64,000 nucleotides of DNA from Arenicella xantha (GTDB lineage: Bacteria > Pseudomonadota > Gammaproteobacteria > Arenicellales > Arenicellaceae), in NCBI RefSeq assembly GCF_003315245.1, contig NZ_QNRT01000001.1:626963-690962 (forward strand), in the 5' to 3' direction. This document shows, piece by piece, positions 30,367 to 39,794 of this stretch. The translations under genes were made by a program, and so were the position numbers. A model generated the notes under the pieces. The model worked only from the letters and a program-made list of their open reading frames with translations, did no database searches and was not told the origin of the DNA. Within the stretch, counting starts at the first letter, position 1; each line of letters begins with the position of its first letter.

Positions 30367-30724
30367 GGTCATTTCTCCACATGCTTCATTACTGTCAATA
30401 ACCACGCCAATGATACGCTCATTTAGCCCGGCAGCTCTCTCGGGCGTATTGTAAACACATCGACATTTATTTGTCGTCTAAATCCTTATGGATAACATGG
30501 ATAGTGGTCATAAAATCGACGATTAAAGTGCGAAGGCAACGACGCTAAACGGGTCAGAATAGCGTCGTTGCATCTGCATTCCCCCTCACGTGGAGGAGAG
30601 AGGAAGGAGGGGAAATAATACCTCTTACCGACCTTACGGCTGATAAGCCACAAAATAGTGGAGCAGCAAAAACTAGGCCGCTTCACTATAGATTGACAGC
30701 ACAATTCTTGGCGACCAACTAACC

Positions 30725-30764
30725 GTCATAACGTAAACTTGAACGTTCAAATTTACGTTATGAC
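30725..30764. promoter_or_regulatory. 40-bp near-perfect palindrome, candidate operator in the fbaA / sugar operon gap
   Basis: GTCATAACGTAAA (30725-30737) and TTTACGTTATGAC (30752-30764) flank a centre containing TTGAACGTTCAA (30739-30750), itself a perfect palindrome. Only one of the 20 base pairs is mismatched (30738/30751). The CG-centred core resembles LacI-family operators. It sits about 112 nt before the symporter start and 359 nt before the aldolase start. A -10-like TATACT stands at 30808-30813, with no good -35, so the palindrome lies where an activator or upstream repressor could bind. The regulator is not encoded in this window. Confidence 0.65.
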
Positions 30765-30875
30765 GAAGTTTGAACCCTCCATCCGCCGCACTTATTAAGC
30801 AATCCGCTATACTCAGATCACAAAAATAACAATAAGTCATTGCACTCCCACGCAATCGATCAGGAGATCGAACCT

Positions 30876-32276
30876 ATGACCGACCAAGAATCGAGCACAC
30901 TCCCAACTGCCAGCCGCGCTACCTCCGACCGACTTGCCAAGCTCAGCTGGACCGAACGACTCGGTTACGGCGCAGGCGATGCCGGATTCAACTTTTACTG
31001 GGCCTTAATCGGCGGCTATTTAGCGGCCTTTTACACCGATACCTTAGGACTAACCGCCGCTACCGCAGGCGCCGTGATTTTAGCCACCAAAATTATTGAT
31101 GCGTTTACCGACCCCATTATGGGCGCGGTCGCCGATCGCACCAACACCCGCTTCGGCAAGTTTCGCCCATATCTTATTTACGCCAGCGCACCGATGGCCG
31201 TGGTCTCGGTATTAGCTTTCACTACGCCAGATTTATCGTACGACCAAAAAGTAGTCTGGGCATTCGTAACCTACTCCTTGATGATGGTGTTTTACACCAT
31301 TCTTTCCACCCCTTATTCGTCTTTGTCTGGTGTTATTACCGGCAACGTTAAGGAACGAAACTTGCTGATCTCAGTTAGGTTTATATTTGCTTTTGGGGCT
31401 TCTGCTTTGATTGGATTCTTTACCCCCAAACTCATCAACTTGCTTGGCGCAGACAACCCCACACTTGGTTGGCAACTAACTGTGGCTGTATACGGATTTA
31501 TTGCTGCCATTATCTTCTTCATCACATTTAAAACTACACGTGAAAGGGTTGCACCGCCCCCACAACAAAAAAGTAACCCACTGACCGACATCAAAGACCT
31601 AATCCATAATCGGCCGTGGGTAATTCTATTTTTCCTAGCGCTGATACTAATGATCACCATCACCTTGCGTGCCGGATCTTCGTTTTACTATTTCAAATAT
31701 TATGTCGGGCGAGAAGAGCTGGTCGGACCCTACCTTTTTTGGCAGTCAGTCGCGCTCGGTGTTGGTTGCTTTATGACGCCATTCTTATTACGTGTGTTCG
31801 ACAAACGCACATTGCTAATCATCCTTATGTCAGTAGTAAGCGTGCTTTCAATCGCCTATTATTTTGTGCCTAAAGACATGATCTGGGCGATGTTTACTCT
31901 TAACATCCTAATTAGCTTAGCACTTGGGCCAAAGTCACCATTGACGTGGTCAATGTACGCCGATGCGGCCGATTATAATGAATGGTCCACGGGTCGCCGA
32001 GCAACGGCAATGACGTTTTCCGCCGCTACCTTCTCGCAAAAACTAGGCAGCGCAGCAGGCTCATTTGCAATGCTAAGTATCCTCGGCTACTACGGCTATA
32101 AAGCCAACGAGGCGCAGAATGGCGCCTCGTTAGACGGTATAAATTTCTTACAGACCGCCCTACCCGGCATTTTTGCGGCCATAGCCATTGTGTTTGTGTT
32201 GTTTTACAAACTAAATGACCAACAACTAAGCCGGATTCAAAGTGACTTAGCTGAACGAGCAGACGCACAAGGTTAG
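30876..32276 (+). CDS. GPH-family sugar:cation symporter (MFS), candidate disaccharide/aldobionate importer
   Basis: Inner-membrane glycoside-pentoside-hexuronide:cation symporter with about 12 membrane segments. The front WTERLGYGAGDAGFNFYWAL and the loop ATKIIDAFTDPIMGAVADRT are family hallmarks, and the repeat motif RFGKFRPYLIY follows. The start at 30876 has AGGAG 9 nt upstream; the open frame extends further to a TTG without support. It is the first gene of a plus-strand operon: 3 nt separate it from the GH94 phosphorylase. The substrate is inferred from that partner, either cellobiose or, better given the gluconokinase, cellobionate. Family identity is firm, substrate is not. Confidence 0.92.
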   Translation: MTDQESSTLPTASRATSDRLAKLSWTERLGYGAGDAGFNFYWALIGGYLAAFYTDTLGLTAATAGAVILATKIIDAFTDPIMGAVADRTNTRFGKFRPYLIYASAPMAVVSVLAFTTPDLSYDQKVVWAFVTYSLMMVFYTILSTPYSSLSGVITGNVKERNLLISVRFIFAFGASALIGFFTPKLINLLGADNPTLGWQLTVAVYGFIAAIIFFITFKTTRERVAPPPQQKSNPLTDIKDLIHNRPWVILFFLALILMITITLRAGSSFYYFKYYVGREELVGPYLFWQSVALGVGCFMTPFLLRVFDKRTLLIILMSVVSVLSIAYYFVPKDMIWAMFTLNILISLALGPKSPLTWSMYADAADYNEWSTGRRATAMTFSAATFSQKLGSAAGSFAMLSILGYYGYKANEAQNGASLDGINFLQTALPGIFAAIAIVFVLFYKLNDQQLSRIQSDLAERADAQG

Positions 32277-32279
32277 AGC

Positions 32280-34646
32280 ATGTCGATTATTAACGTTTCA
32301 GATGACCGTCGCAGCATAACCTTACTCTCGCCGACCGATATGCCGGCCGCGTCCGCATTTTTGTGGAATTCGAGCATGATGATGCAAGTTAACTGTCGCG
32401 GATACGCAACCGCGCAGTTCATGCAACCCGAACCCGCCAAATACGCCTATGCGCCAAACCTTGAAGCCAAGACCTTCATGCAGCCTGAGCAGCCGTATTA
32501 TGCACATCATCCTGGCCGCTTTTTCTATTTAAAGGACCTCGACACAAATGAGCTTTTCTCTGCGCCGTATGAACCGGTGCGCAATGCACCTGACAGCTTT
32601 GAGTTCATCGCGCGGCAAGACACCATTGCGTGGAAGATCCAAAAGAGCCGTTTATCGATTGAAATAACGCTAAGTCTCAGCCCCACGCGGCCATTAGAAC
32701 TTTGGCAAATTAACGTTACAAACTTGAGTGAACAACCGCGTCGTCTAAGCCTGGTGCCTTACTTTCCTGTTGGTTACATGTCGTGGATGAATCAGTCGGC
32801 GATGTTTCGACCGGAGCTGAGCTCAATCGTCTGCTCAGCCGTAACGCCGTACCAGAAATACCCAGACTACTTTAAACAACGAGACTTTAAAGACCTCACG
32901 TTTCTGTTGGCCGAATCTTTCCCTGACGCTTGGGAAACGCGGCAAAGCGCATTTGAGGGCGAAGGAGGACTGCACGCCCCCAGCGCCCTACACCAAGAGC
33001 GACTTTCCAATAGCGATGCTATCTACGAAACCCCGACGGCAGCATTACAATACCAATTAACACTGCAGCCCGGCGCAAACAAGCAGTTCCGCTTCGCATT
33101 TGGTCCAGCCAATGATCATGCCGAAATTGCTAGCATTAGCAACGAACTCTTTGGCTCAGAGACCGGTTTTGATGAACAACTATTAGCATACAAAAATTAC
33201 CTAAAGCAGAGCGAAAGCCCATTAAAAATAGCGACTCCGGATGCAGAGTTCGATGACTTCGTAAATCATTGGTTAGGCCGACAAGTGTTCTATCATGGTG
33301 ACGTCAATCGACTCAGCACGGACCCTCAAACACGAAACTATCTGCAAGATGCCATGGGCATGAGTTACCTCAAGCCAGAGCGGACGCGAGATGCGCTATT
33401 ACGGGCATTGAGTCAACAACAGCGTTCCGGAGCAATGCCCGACGGCATCCTGTTGAGCGAATCCGCCGAGCTAAAATACATTAATCAAATACCGCACATG
33501 GACCACTGCGTGTGGCTACCAGTCTGTTTAAGTGCTTACCTCGACGAAACCGGCGATCTTGGAATACTGAATCAGCCGCTCAGCTTTGCTGACTCTGACG
33601 ACTCACTGACTGTGCAACAACATATCGACTTAGCGCTGTTGTGGTTGTTCGAGCAACGCGACCATCGAGACCTCAACTATATCGCCCAAGGCGATTGGTG
33701 CGATCCGATGAATATGGTTGGCTATAAGGGCAAAGGCGTCTCCGCCTGGCTAACACTGGCAACCGCCTATGCCTCGCAATTGTGGGCCAACATTTGTCAA
33801 GACGCCGGACGCGAAACAGAGGCTAAGCAATTCAACTCAAACGCCGATGCACTTAATGCCGCCGTCAATACGCACTTGTGGACTGGCGATTGGTATGCAC
33901 GCGGCATTACCGATGACGACGTAGTATTCGGCGTGCCAACGGACACAGAAGGACGCATATTCTTAAATCCGCAAGCGTGGGCAATTTTAAGTGGCGCGGC
34001 GAGTGAAGCGAAACAAGCGAGCATGATTGACGCCATTGAGCGCGACCTCGAAACACCGTATGGCGTGCAGATGCTTGCCCCCGCCTACACGAAAATGCGC
34101 GAAGACGTAGGCCGAGTCACACAGAAGCATCCAGGTTCTGCCGAGAACGGCTCGGTATACAACCATGCGGCAGGGTTTTATGTTTACGCCTTGTATCAAG
34201 CCAAACAGCCCAACCGAGCCTTTCGCCTTTTACGACAAATGATCCCCGGGCCAGACGACTCTGACTTGCAACAACGCGGGCAGCTACCGGTTTTTATCCC
34301 CAATTATTATCGCGGCGCATACCGTGAATACCCTCGCACCGCGGGTCGTTCAAGCCAACTGTTTAATACCGGCACAGTCCACTGGTTCCTGCGCTGCTTG
34401 ATAGACGGACTCTTTGGCGTACGCGGCACCAAAGAGGGTTTAAAAATAGACCCGCAGTTGCCGCAAGATTGGCCGCAGGCATCACTAGACCGACACTTTC
34501 GAGGTGCTGATTTCCACATTGAAATCGTACGCAAGCCGGCACTCAAACAAACATCTATCATAGTTAACGGGGAGCGACTTGCCGACACAATCATTCGTTC
34601 GATCGATACCGGCAAACGTTATTCTGTAACGGTGGAGGTTCCGTGA
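32280..34646 (+). CDS. GH94 glycoside phosphorylase, candidate cellobionate phosphorylase
   Basis: Cytoplasmic inverting phosphorylase that splits a beta-linked disaccharide with phosphate into alpha-glucose-1-phosphate and a second sugar. The 788-residue protein has the GH94 arrangement: an N-terminal beta-sandwich (about 1-270) with the early marker FLWNSSMMMQVNCRGYATAQ, a helical linker, and an (alpha/alpha)6 barrel. The barrel holds RNYLQDAMGMSYLKPERTRD and the GDWCD motif (471-475), where Asp475 aligns with the catalytic acid of GDWND in cellobiose phosphorylases. The gluconokinase gene overlaps its stop by 4 nt, which favours a phosphorylase releasing gluconate, namely cellobionic acid phosphorylase, known from Xanthomonas, Neurospora and Saccharophagus. 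Cellobiose or laminaribiose phosphorylase remain possible. Confidence 0.88.
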   Translation: MSIINVSDDRRSITLLSPTDMPAASAFLWNSSMMMQVNCRGYATAQFMQPEPAKYAYAPNLEAKTFMQPEQPYYAHHPGRFFYLKDLDTNELFSAPYEPVRNAPDSFEFIARQDTIAWKIQKSRLSIEITLSLSPTRPLELWQINVTNLSEQPRRLSLVPYFPVGYMSWMNQSAMFRPELSSIVCSAVTPYQKYPDYFKQRDFKDLTFLLAESFPDAWETRQSAFEGEGGLHAPSALHQERLSNSDAIYETPTAALQYQLTLQPGANKQFRFAFGPANDHAEIASISNELFGSETGFDEQLLAYKNYLKQSESPLKIATPDAEFDDFVNHWLGRQVFYHGDVNRLSTDPQTRNYLQDAMGMSYLKPERTRDALLRALSQQQRSGAMPDGILLSESAELKYINQIPHMDHCVWLPVCLSAYLDETGDLGILNQPLSFADSDDSLTVQQHIDLALLWLFEQRDHRDLNYIAQGDWCDPMNMVGYKGKGVSAWLTLATAYASQLWANICQDAGRETEAKQFNSNADALNAAVNTHLWTGDWYARGITDDDVVFGVPTDTEGRIFLNPQAWAILSGAASEAKQASMIDAIERDLETPYGVQMLAPAYTKMREDVGRVTQKHPGSAENGSVYNHAAGFYVYALYQAKQPNRAFRLLRQMIPGPDDSDLQQRGQLPVFIPNYYRGAYREYPRTAGRSSQLFNTGTVHWFLRCLIDGLFGVRGTKEGLKIDPQLPQDWPQASLDRHFRGADFHIEIVRKPALKQTSIIVNGERLADTIIRSIDTGKRYSVTVEVP

Positions 34647-35194
34647 CGGCCCAAAGCACGCCCAGATTAATCGTGGTTATGGGCGTAAGTGGTTGCGGAA
34701 AATCCACCGTGGCCGAGTCAATCGCAGCACATTATGGCTATCATTTCATTGAGGCCGACGACTACCATTCAGCAGCCAACAAAGCACATATGGCGGCTGG
34801 AAAACCACTCACCGACGCCATGCGCGAACCGTGGATTGCCAAACTGAAACGCGCGGTAATCGAAGCTGCAAATGCAAACACGGCAGACTCACACACTAGC
34901 TGTGTATTGTCATTTTCAGGGTTACGTAAAGCACATCGACAACAGATACGCGATACACCGTTGAACACTTTATTTATTCATCTTAACGGCGACCCGCAGA
35001 CAATTTTGGAGCGAATGTCAAAGCGAACCGACCACTTTATGCCGAGCGCTTTGCTCGATAGCCAGTTCGCCGCTCTGGAAGATCCATCGACAGACATGGC
35101 AACGGTAACCATCGACATTAGCCCGCCGCTGACGGAGGTTGTCAGCAATGCCATTGCCGCGATAGACCTGTTCTATCACAACACAGCTCACTAA
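34643..35194 (+). CDS. gntK: Gluconokinase
   Basis: Phosphorylates D-gluconate to 6-phosphogluconate for the Entner-Doudoroff or pentose-phosphate route. The 183-residue product has the P-loop GVSGCGKST (14-22), then FIEADDYHSAANKAHMAAGK and LTDAMREPWI, the standard gluconokinase signature (family usually DDxHPxxNxxKMxxGxPLxDxDRxPWL). It starts with GTG at 34643, overlapping the GH94 stop as GTGA, with GGTGGAGG just upstream, so its translation is probably coupled to the phosphorylase. That coupling is the main argument that gluconate is produced by the GH94 enzyme. Not all residues match the usual signature (AMREPW instead of DRxPW), but gluconokinase is the closest family. Confidence 0.88.
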   Translation: MTAQSTPRLIVVMGVSGCGKSTVAESIAAHYGYHFIEADDYHSAANKAHMAAGKPLTDAMREPWIAKLKRAVIEAANANTADSHTSCVLSFSGLRKAHRQQIRDTPLNTLFIHLNGDPQTILERMSKRTDHFMPSALLDSQFAALEDPSTDMATVTIDISPPLTEVVSNAIAAIDLFYHNTAH

Positions 35195-35235
35195 CAATCA
35201 ACTAACCAGAACCAATACTGATCTCGGAGATTCAA

Positions 35236-35976
35236 ATGACGAAATTATCCTTTGCATTGTGCCTAACTGTTGGCCTAGCGACTTGGGCCAGCCAGAGTCT
35301 GGCGTATGACGCACCAAAGGCATCAACCCCGCCCGTAATAGATGGTGATGCAAGCGATGCAGCTTGGTCTAACGCACCATGGCAAGCCATTGATCAATTA
35401 ACGCTTGGCGAGCAACCGGCGGCGGAAGATTTTTCTGGCCGCTTCAAGATTGTTTGGACGCCGAGCAAGCTCTATCTGCTAGGTGAAATAGTTGACGACA
35501 TCCTTATCGACACTCACGCTGACCCGCTCGAAGCCTATTGGGAGGACGATACCTTTGAAATCTTTTTAGATGAAGATCACTCTGGCGGCGACCATCTAGA
35601 TAACTACAATGCGTTTGCCTACCACATTGCACTCGACAATCAAGCGATTGACCGCAACACATCTGGCAAACCGAGATATCTAAACGATCACGTAACAAGT
35701 GTTTGGAAGCGCCAAGCTGGCGACGACAATAAAATTATTTGGGAAGCATCATTCGATATCTATCCAGATACCTTTTCAGACACCAACAACAAAGCAACAC
35801 CGGTGACCTTAGAGTCCGGTAAAAAAATGGGCTTTATGGTGGCGTATTGCGACAGCGACAGCTCACAAGGCCGCGAGCACTTTATCGGCTCGTACGATAT
35901 TCCCGCGCTCGACGGTGATAAGAATCGTGGTTATATTGATGCCAGTGTTTTCGAAACATTGGTACTTGTTGACTAG
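35236..35976 (+). CDS. Exported CBM9-like carbohydrate-binding protein
   Basis: Periplasmic or secreted sugar-binding protein of the CBM9-like fold. A signal peptide (MTKLSFALCLTVGLATWASQ, cleavage near SLA-YD, about residue 23) is followed by one domain. Typical CBM9 features are PPVIDGDASDAAWSNAPWQA, FKIVWTPSKLYLLGEIVDD, and YWEDDTFEIFLDED. It has no catalytic module. It stands 41 nt after the gluconokinase with GGAG before its ATG, and 35 nt later a strong terminator closes the operon. Within the operon it may capture an oxidised or reducing-end sugar, since classical CBM9 binds sugar chain ends; that is inference. Confidence 0.82.
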   Translation: MTKLSFALCLTVGLATWASQSLAYDAPKASTPPVIDGDASDAAWSNAPWQAIDQLTLGEQPAAEDFSGRFKIVWTPSKLYLLGEIVDDILIDTHADPLEAYWEDDTFEIFLDEDHSGGDHLDNYNAFAYHIALDNQAIDRNTSGKPRYLNDHVTSVWKRQAGDDNKIIWEASFDIYPDTFSDTNNKATPVTLESGKKMGFMVAYCDSDSSQGREHFIGSYDIPALDGDKNRGYIDASVFETLVLVD

Positions 35977-36010
35977 CCAGCAGCATACGGTCATTAGACC
36001 TAAAAAATAA

Positions 36011-36044
36011 AAAGGGCTAGCAAACTAAATGCTAGCCCTTTTTT
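36011..36044. terminator. Bidirectional rho-independent terminator between the sugar operon and TonB receptor gene
   Basis: A 12-bp stem AAAGGGCTAGCA / TGCTAGCCCTTT with a 7-nt loop (36011-36041) and T-runs on both strands (TTTTTTG on the plus side, TTTTTATTTTTTA on the minus side). It lies 35 nt after the CBM9-like gene and 97 nt after the convergent TonB receptor stop. It can serve both transcripts. Confidence 0.92.
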
Positions 36045-36140
36045 GTTTAGGTATAAATAATCAGCAATAGGCTGGAGCAAGCGGTTAACTTTGTTTCCGT
36101 CAAGCAAGCGCCTAAAACCAGCCTATATCGCCTCTAAGCC

Positions 36141-39056
36141 TTATTGTGGTGTATAGCTAATTCGTAGATAGCCAACTCGACCCGGAATGTCATGCGACAC
36201 TAAACTCAAGCCCACCAAGCTGGTATCGAGTACTGGCGGGTCTTCATCGAACGCGTTGTTCAAGCCGACCGTTAACTTAACCGAATCATTGGCAATTGGC
36301 GGAATAAAACTGAATTGCACATCGGTAAACAATGCTGAATCCAAGGTTTCACCGGACGCTGTTTCCATGCTGTCGGTATAGCGAAACGATACTGAGCCAT
36401 TCCAGTTCGCATTACTATTCCAACCCAAGGTAGTGGTCGCTCGTAACTCAGGGAAGGCTCGCTCGAAGGTCTCATCGGTATGCGTACCAGTTCGATCATT
36501 GATAGTTTCTGAACCGTCTGGGTTAGCCGTACGCTCGATGTATTTATCCAGAAAAGTGGCATTCATCTTGGCGGTAAATTGACCGGCGGCATTTGCATTG
36601 CTATGAAAATTAAACATCACATCTGCACCTGACGCTTCGATACCACCAATATTCTGCAATTGATTATTAACCAGATTGACGCGACCGCTACCACCGCGCT
36701 CAATACCACTACAAAAGAACGGATCTCCGGTATTAACGCACGCATTGATCAAATCACCCGGATCAATGCCTTGAATTGCATCATCGATCTCTAAGTCGTA
36801 AAAATCCAGCGAGGCAGTAAAGCGTTCAGCCCAATCTACGTTTGGATTAAATACGATACCAGCGGTCAAGCTTTCGGAAGTTTCAGCCTTCAGATTGGCA
36901 TTACCAGCCGACACCGCAGACAATTGCGGATTAGTTTGCGCCGTGCCCGCGGGTACGCCTAGGGCTGCACAATTACTGATAATAGTTTGCGATTGTGCGG
37001 CGTCGCGGCCACCATTATTGGAACCCAGCTGACCAAGATAGTCGGCACAAGGATCTAGAAAGGTAAAATCGGCACGCGCGGCACCACCAAACAACTCGCC
37101 AATACCAGGCGCGCGCAAACCAGTTGAAAGCGAACTGCGCAATGACAGCGCATCATTGACCTGCCATAACAAACCGGCCTTATATGTTCCTTCCGAACCC
37201 GAGGTGCTGTAATCCGACGAACGCACTGCCACATTGAGTTCTAAGTATTTAGCAAATGATGCGTCTGCAATCAGAGGGACATTCAACTCACCGTAGACCT
37301 CAGTAACATCAAACGCTCCCGAAGTGGCGCCCGACGGAATACCGGCCGTTTCACCTCGAGCGGCGATAGGATCAGGGCGAAACGCGCCTTGATGGTCACG
37401 GTATTCAAAACCTGCCGCAAACGCTAGCTCACCGGCCGGCAGTGATGCGATATCACCAGATATATTAAACGCGAAATCCTCCAATGTTTGCTCACTAAAA
37501 TCCCGCTGGGTATAGGTTACAAAGTCGAGCATTTCTTGAGTAATGGAACCGTTGCCATCAGGGCCTTGACCACCGAAGAAATTAAATGGCACACAATTCG
37601 GCGTCGCCGCACAGACCGATGGATCACCCATTGCTACCTGTAAACGTGCCGCATTATGCGAGTTTTCCTTCTCTTGAAAACCTTGATTGTCTCCATAGCT
37701 CAGCGTGGCATCCCAATAAAATGATCGATCACCAACACCGAACTTTCCTTCTAGACCTGTACTCACAAAAAACGTATCAACGTCTTGATAAAAAAGCCTA
37801 GGTCCCGATTCCAATGGACGTCGCCCAAAGAAATCCAAATTGCCATTCGCGACTGATAAGTCAGCGCCAAACGGGTTATATGGATTGTCCGCCGAGATAA
37901 AAAAGTTATTTAGAATCGCATTGCCGCAGTCATTGCCTAAACACAAGGGCTCTGGCGCGCCGCGGGTATCTGACGTGCGGTTGGTGTAAGAAGCTCTGGC
38001 GAATAAGTTAATGTCTTCTGAAAGCGCATAATCAACATGGGTAAACAAGTTCACTCGTTCACTAGGCGTGCGTAAATAATTGAACCCAGGGCCGTTATAA
38101 TTAAATCGATCCGCTGAGGTAAATGAACTGAAGTCACCGGCCGTCGGATTATTCGGATCAAATGCCGGAACATTCGCCCCGCCATCGTTCAATGCGCCTT
38201 GATTCAGCGTTAATGATGACCCACCTAAATTAGGCCCGAGGATAAATCGCCCCTGCGGGGTAAACGACGAACAGCGAGTGCCCGACACGTCACAACTCGT
38301 AGTGTCTGGAACTGGGAACGCCGACCGCGCTCGGTCCGATGTCAACACTTCACCTTCTTCTGTGTAGCTAGCGCTAAACACAAAGTGCGCATCGTCATTC
38401 CCACCGCCCCATAAAGCTGAGAAATCGGTGTCTTGACCGTCGCCATCACCGAGATATTGACCTATGTGGTAATCGAATTTGAGCCCATCAAAGTTTTTGT
38501 TGGTGATCACATTAACCACGCCACCAATCGCATCCGACCCATAAATAGCTGAAGCGCCATCTTGCAGAATTTCGATGCGTTGAATCATGTTGGCAGGAAT
38601 CGTATTCATGTCCACCACGCTTGGAACACCCGATGCCGAAGCACCGGCAATCCAACGACGGCCATCTACCAGAATAAGGGTTCGCTTTGCGCCAATGTTA
38701 CGTAACGACAGTTGCACAGCGCCTGCGCCTATTCCCGAGCCATCTTGTGGAAAACCTGAGTTACCAGGTACATTAAATCGAGTATTCACAGCCGACCCGG
38801 TAATCGGCAATTGTTGCAGTGCCGCGCCTAGATTAGTCACGCCGGTTTGATCAATGTCATCAATACCAATGTTCATAATCGGCGCAATTTCATTTAACGG
38901 GTCACGCCGGATACGCGAACCTGTAACGACAATTTCCTCTAGGGAAGGCTCCGCCGATGTGGATTGCGCTTGCACCGTAGCTGGCGGTGCGACCGCACAA
39001 ACGGTCAGAAATGTGCCGACAAGTAAGCGGCTTTTTGCGGTAGGATATTTCTTCAT
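36141..39056 (-). CDS. TonB-dependent outer-membrane receptor
   Basis: Outer-membrane 22-strand beta-barrel transporter energised by TonB-ExbB-ExbD. The signal peptide (MKKYPTAKSRLLVGTFLTVC, cleavage near VQA-QS) is followed by the TonB box-like EEIVVTGS (about 40-47). The plug domain contains IRRDPLNEIAP, RTLILVDGRRW and EILQDGASAIYGSDAIGGVV, and a large barrel follows. The start at ATG 39056 has GTGAG a few bases upstream; the longer frame uses a GTG at 39065. The C-terminus YLRISYTPQ ends without a terminal phenylalanine. It is convergent with the GPH-GH94-gluconokinase operon, so uptake of an oligosaccharide for that pathway is plausible, but the ligand is unknown. Confidence 0.93.
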   Translation of the reverse strand: MKKYPTAKSRLLVGTFLTVCAVAPPATVQAQSTSAEPSLEEIVVTGSRIRRDPLNEIAPIMNIGIDDIDQTGVTNLGAALQQLPITGSAVNTRFNVPGNSGFPQDGSGIGAGAVQLSLRNIGAKRTLILVDGRRWIAGASASGVPSVVDMNTIPANMIQRIEILQDGASAIYGSDAIGGVVNVITNKNFDGLKFDYHIGQYLGDGDGQDTDFSALWGGGNDDAHFVFSASYTEEGEVLTSDRARSAFPVPDTTSCDVSGTRCSSFTPQGRFILGPNLGGSSLTLNQGALNDGGANVPAFDPNNPTAGDFSSFTSADRFNYNGPGFNYLRTPSERVNLFTHVDYALSEDINLFARASYTNRTSDTRGAPEPLCLGNDCGNAILNNFFISADNPYNPFGADLSVANGNLDFFGRRPLESGPRLFYQDVDTFFVSTGLEGKFGVGDRSFYWDATLSYGDNQGFQEKENSHNAARLQVAMGDPSVCAATPNCVPFNFFGGQGPDGNGSITQEMLDFVTYTQRDFSEQTLEDFAFNISGDIASLPAGELAFAAGFEYRDHQGAFRPDPIAARGETAGIPSGATSGAFDVTEVYGELNVPLIADASFAKYLELNVAVRSSDYSTSGSEGTYKAGLLWQVNDALSLRSSLSTGLRAPGIGELFGGAARADFTFLDPCADYLGQLGSNNGGRDAAQSQTIISNCAALGVPAGTAQTNPQLSAVSAGNANLKAETSESLTAGIVFNPNVDWAERFTASLDFYDLEIDDAIQGIDPGDLINACVNTGDPFFCSGIERGGSGRVNLVNNQLQNIGGIEASGADVMFNFHSNANAAGQFTAKMNATFLDKYIERTANPDGSETINDRTGTHTDETFERAFPELRATTTLGWNSNANWNGSVSFRYTDSMETASGETLDSALFTDVQFSFIPPIANDSVKLTVGLNNAFDEDPPVLDTSLVGLSLVSHDIPGRVGYLRISYTPQ

Positions 39057-39241
39057 AACTCTCACTTTTGTCTAATATGTAGGGTAACTAGAGTATAGAG
39101 AGGGACATGTTAACGGACAAGTGGCAATTTAATCGCCCCATAAGCAACACTTGTCAGCAAAAAAAACGGAGGACCAGGCCGCGTCAATCAAACAGGAAAC
39201 GCCCCATAGACAGCTATTGCACTCGTGCTAGGGGTAACATT

Positions 39242-39613
39242 TCACAAATGCTGGTCTATTAATATTGGATTTCCATCTGGGTCAATCAACATAAAACTAC
39301 CGGCGCCTTTGCTCGATGGGTCGACCTCGCTGCTAAGCTCAATTCCTTGTTGCTTCAATGCTGCCTGAATATCACGCACATCGGTAAACTCATCAAGAGG
39401 CTCACAGTCCGAGTTCCAACCGGGATTAAAAGTCAGCATGTTTTTGTCGAACATTCCTTGAAACAGACCGATCGTGTGTGTGTCGTTGCGCATAATGAGC
39501 CAGTGTTGCGCAATATCGCCACCGACTTCAATAAAACCAAGCGCACGATAAAAATTCCTCGATTTATCGATGTCTTTAACCGCCAAACTTACTGAAAACG
39601 CACCTAGCTTCAT
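39242..39613 (-). CDS. VOC (glyoxalase/bleomycin-resistance) family protein
   Basis: Small single-domain metalloenzyme-fold protein of 123 residues. The front FSVSLAVKDIDKSRNFYRAL and end FMLIDPDGNPILIDQH are typical of the vicinal-oxygen-chelate superfamily, members of which act as dioxygenases, epimerases or resistance proteins. I start it at the ATG at 39613 (MKLGAFSV) with AGGAG 5 nt upstream. The 40 residues in front in the open frame have no family similarity. A metal ligand Glu is not obvious at the usual C-terminal position (PILIDQ). Flanked by a TonB receptor and asnS without apparent linkage to either. Substrate unknown. Confidence 0.85.
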   Translation of the reverse strand: MKLGAFSVSLAVKDIDKSRNFYRALGFIEVGGDIAQHWLIMRNDTHTIGLFQGMFDKNMLTFNPGWNSDCEPLDEFTDVRDIQAALKQQGIELSSEVDPSSKGAGSFMLIDPDGNPILIDQHL

Positions 39614-39794
39614 TTTCGACTCCTGTGGTATCACCAGAACTAAGGTACCGCCTCCTTCAACAACGATCAAGATCGTCAGGGCTAAATTGTGAAGCGCTGC
39701 AGACCATTCCAATACTGGCGTAGCGCTCAGCACTTACTGTGAACGGCCCAACCCGCCTAGTTATAGACGGGCCGAGTAAAGTTAACCGCGCACT

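Noticed and set aside
30366-30405. Longer aldolase start at 30405
   Set aside because: The extra 13 residues have no family match, while GGAG stands 8 nt before the ATG at 30366.
36067-36126. 9-bp inverted repeat ATAGGCTGG / CCAGCCTAT downstream of the TonB receptor stop
   Set aside because: The loop is 42 nt and no U-tract follows; the nearby canonical terminator already explains transcript ending.
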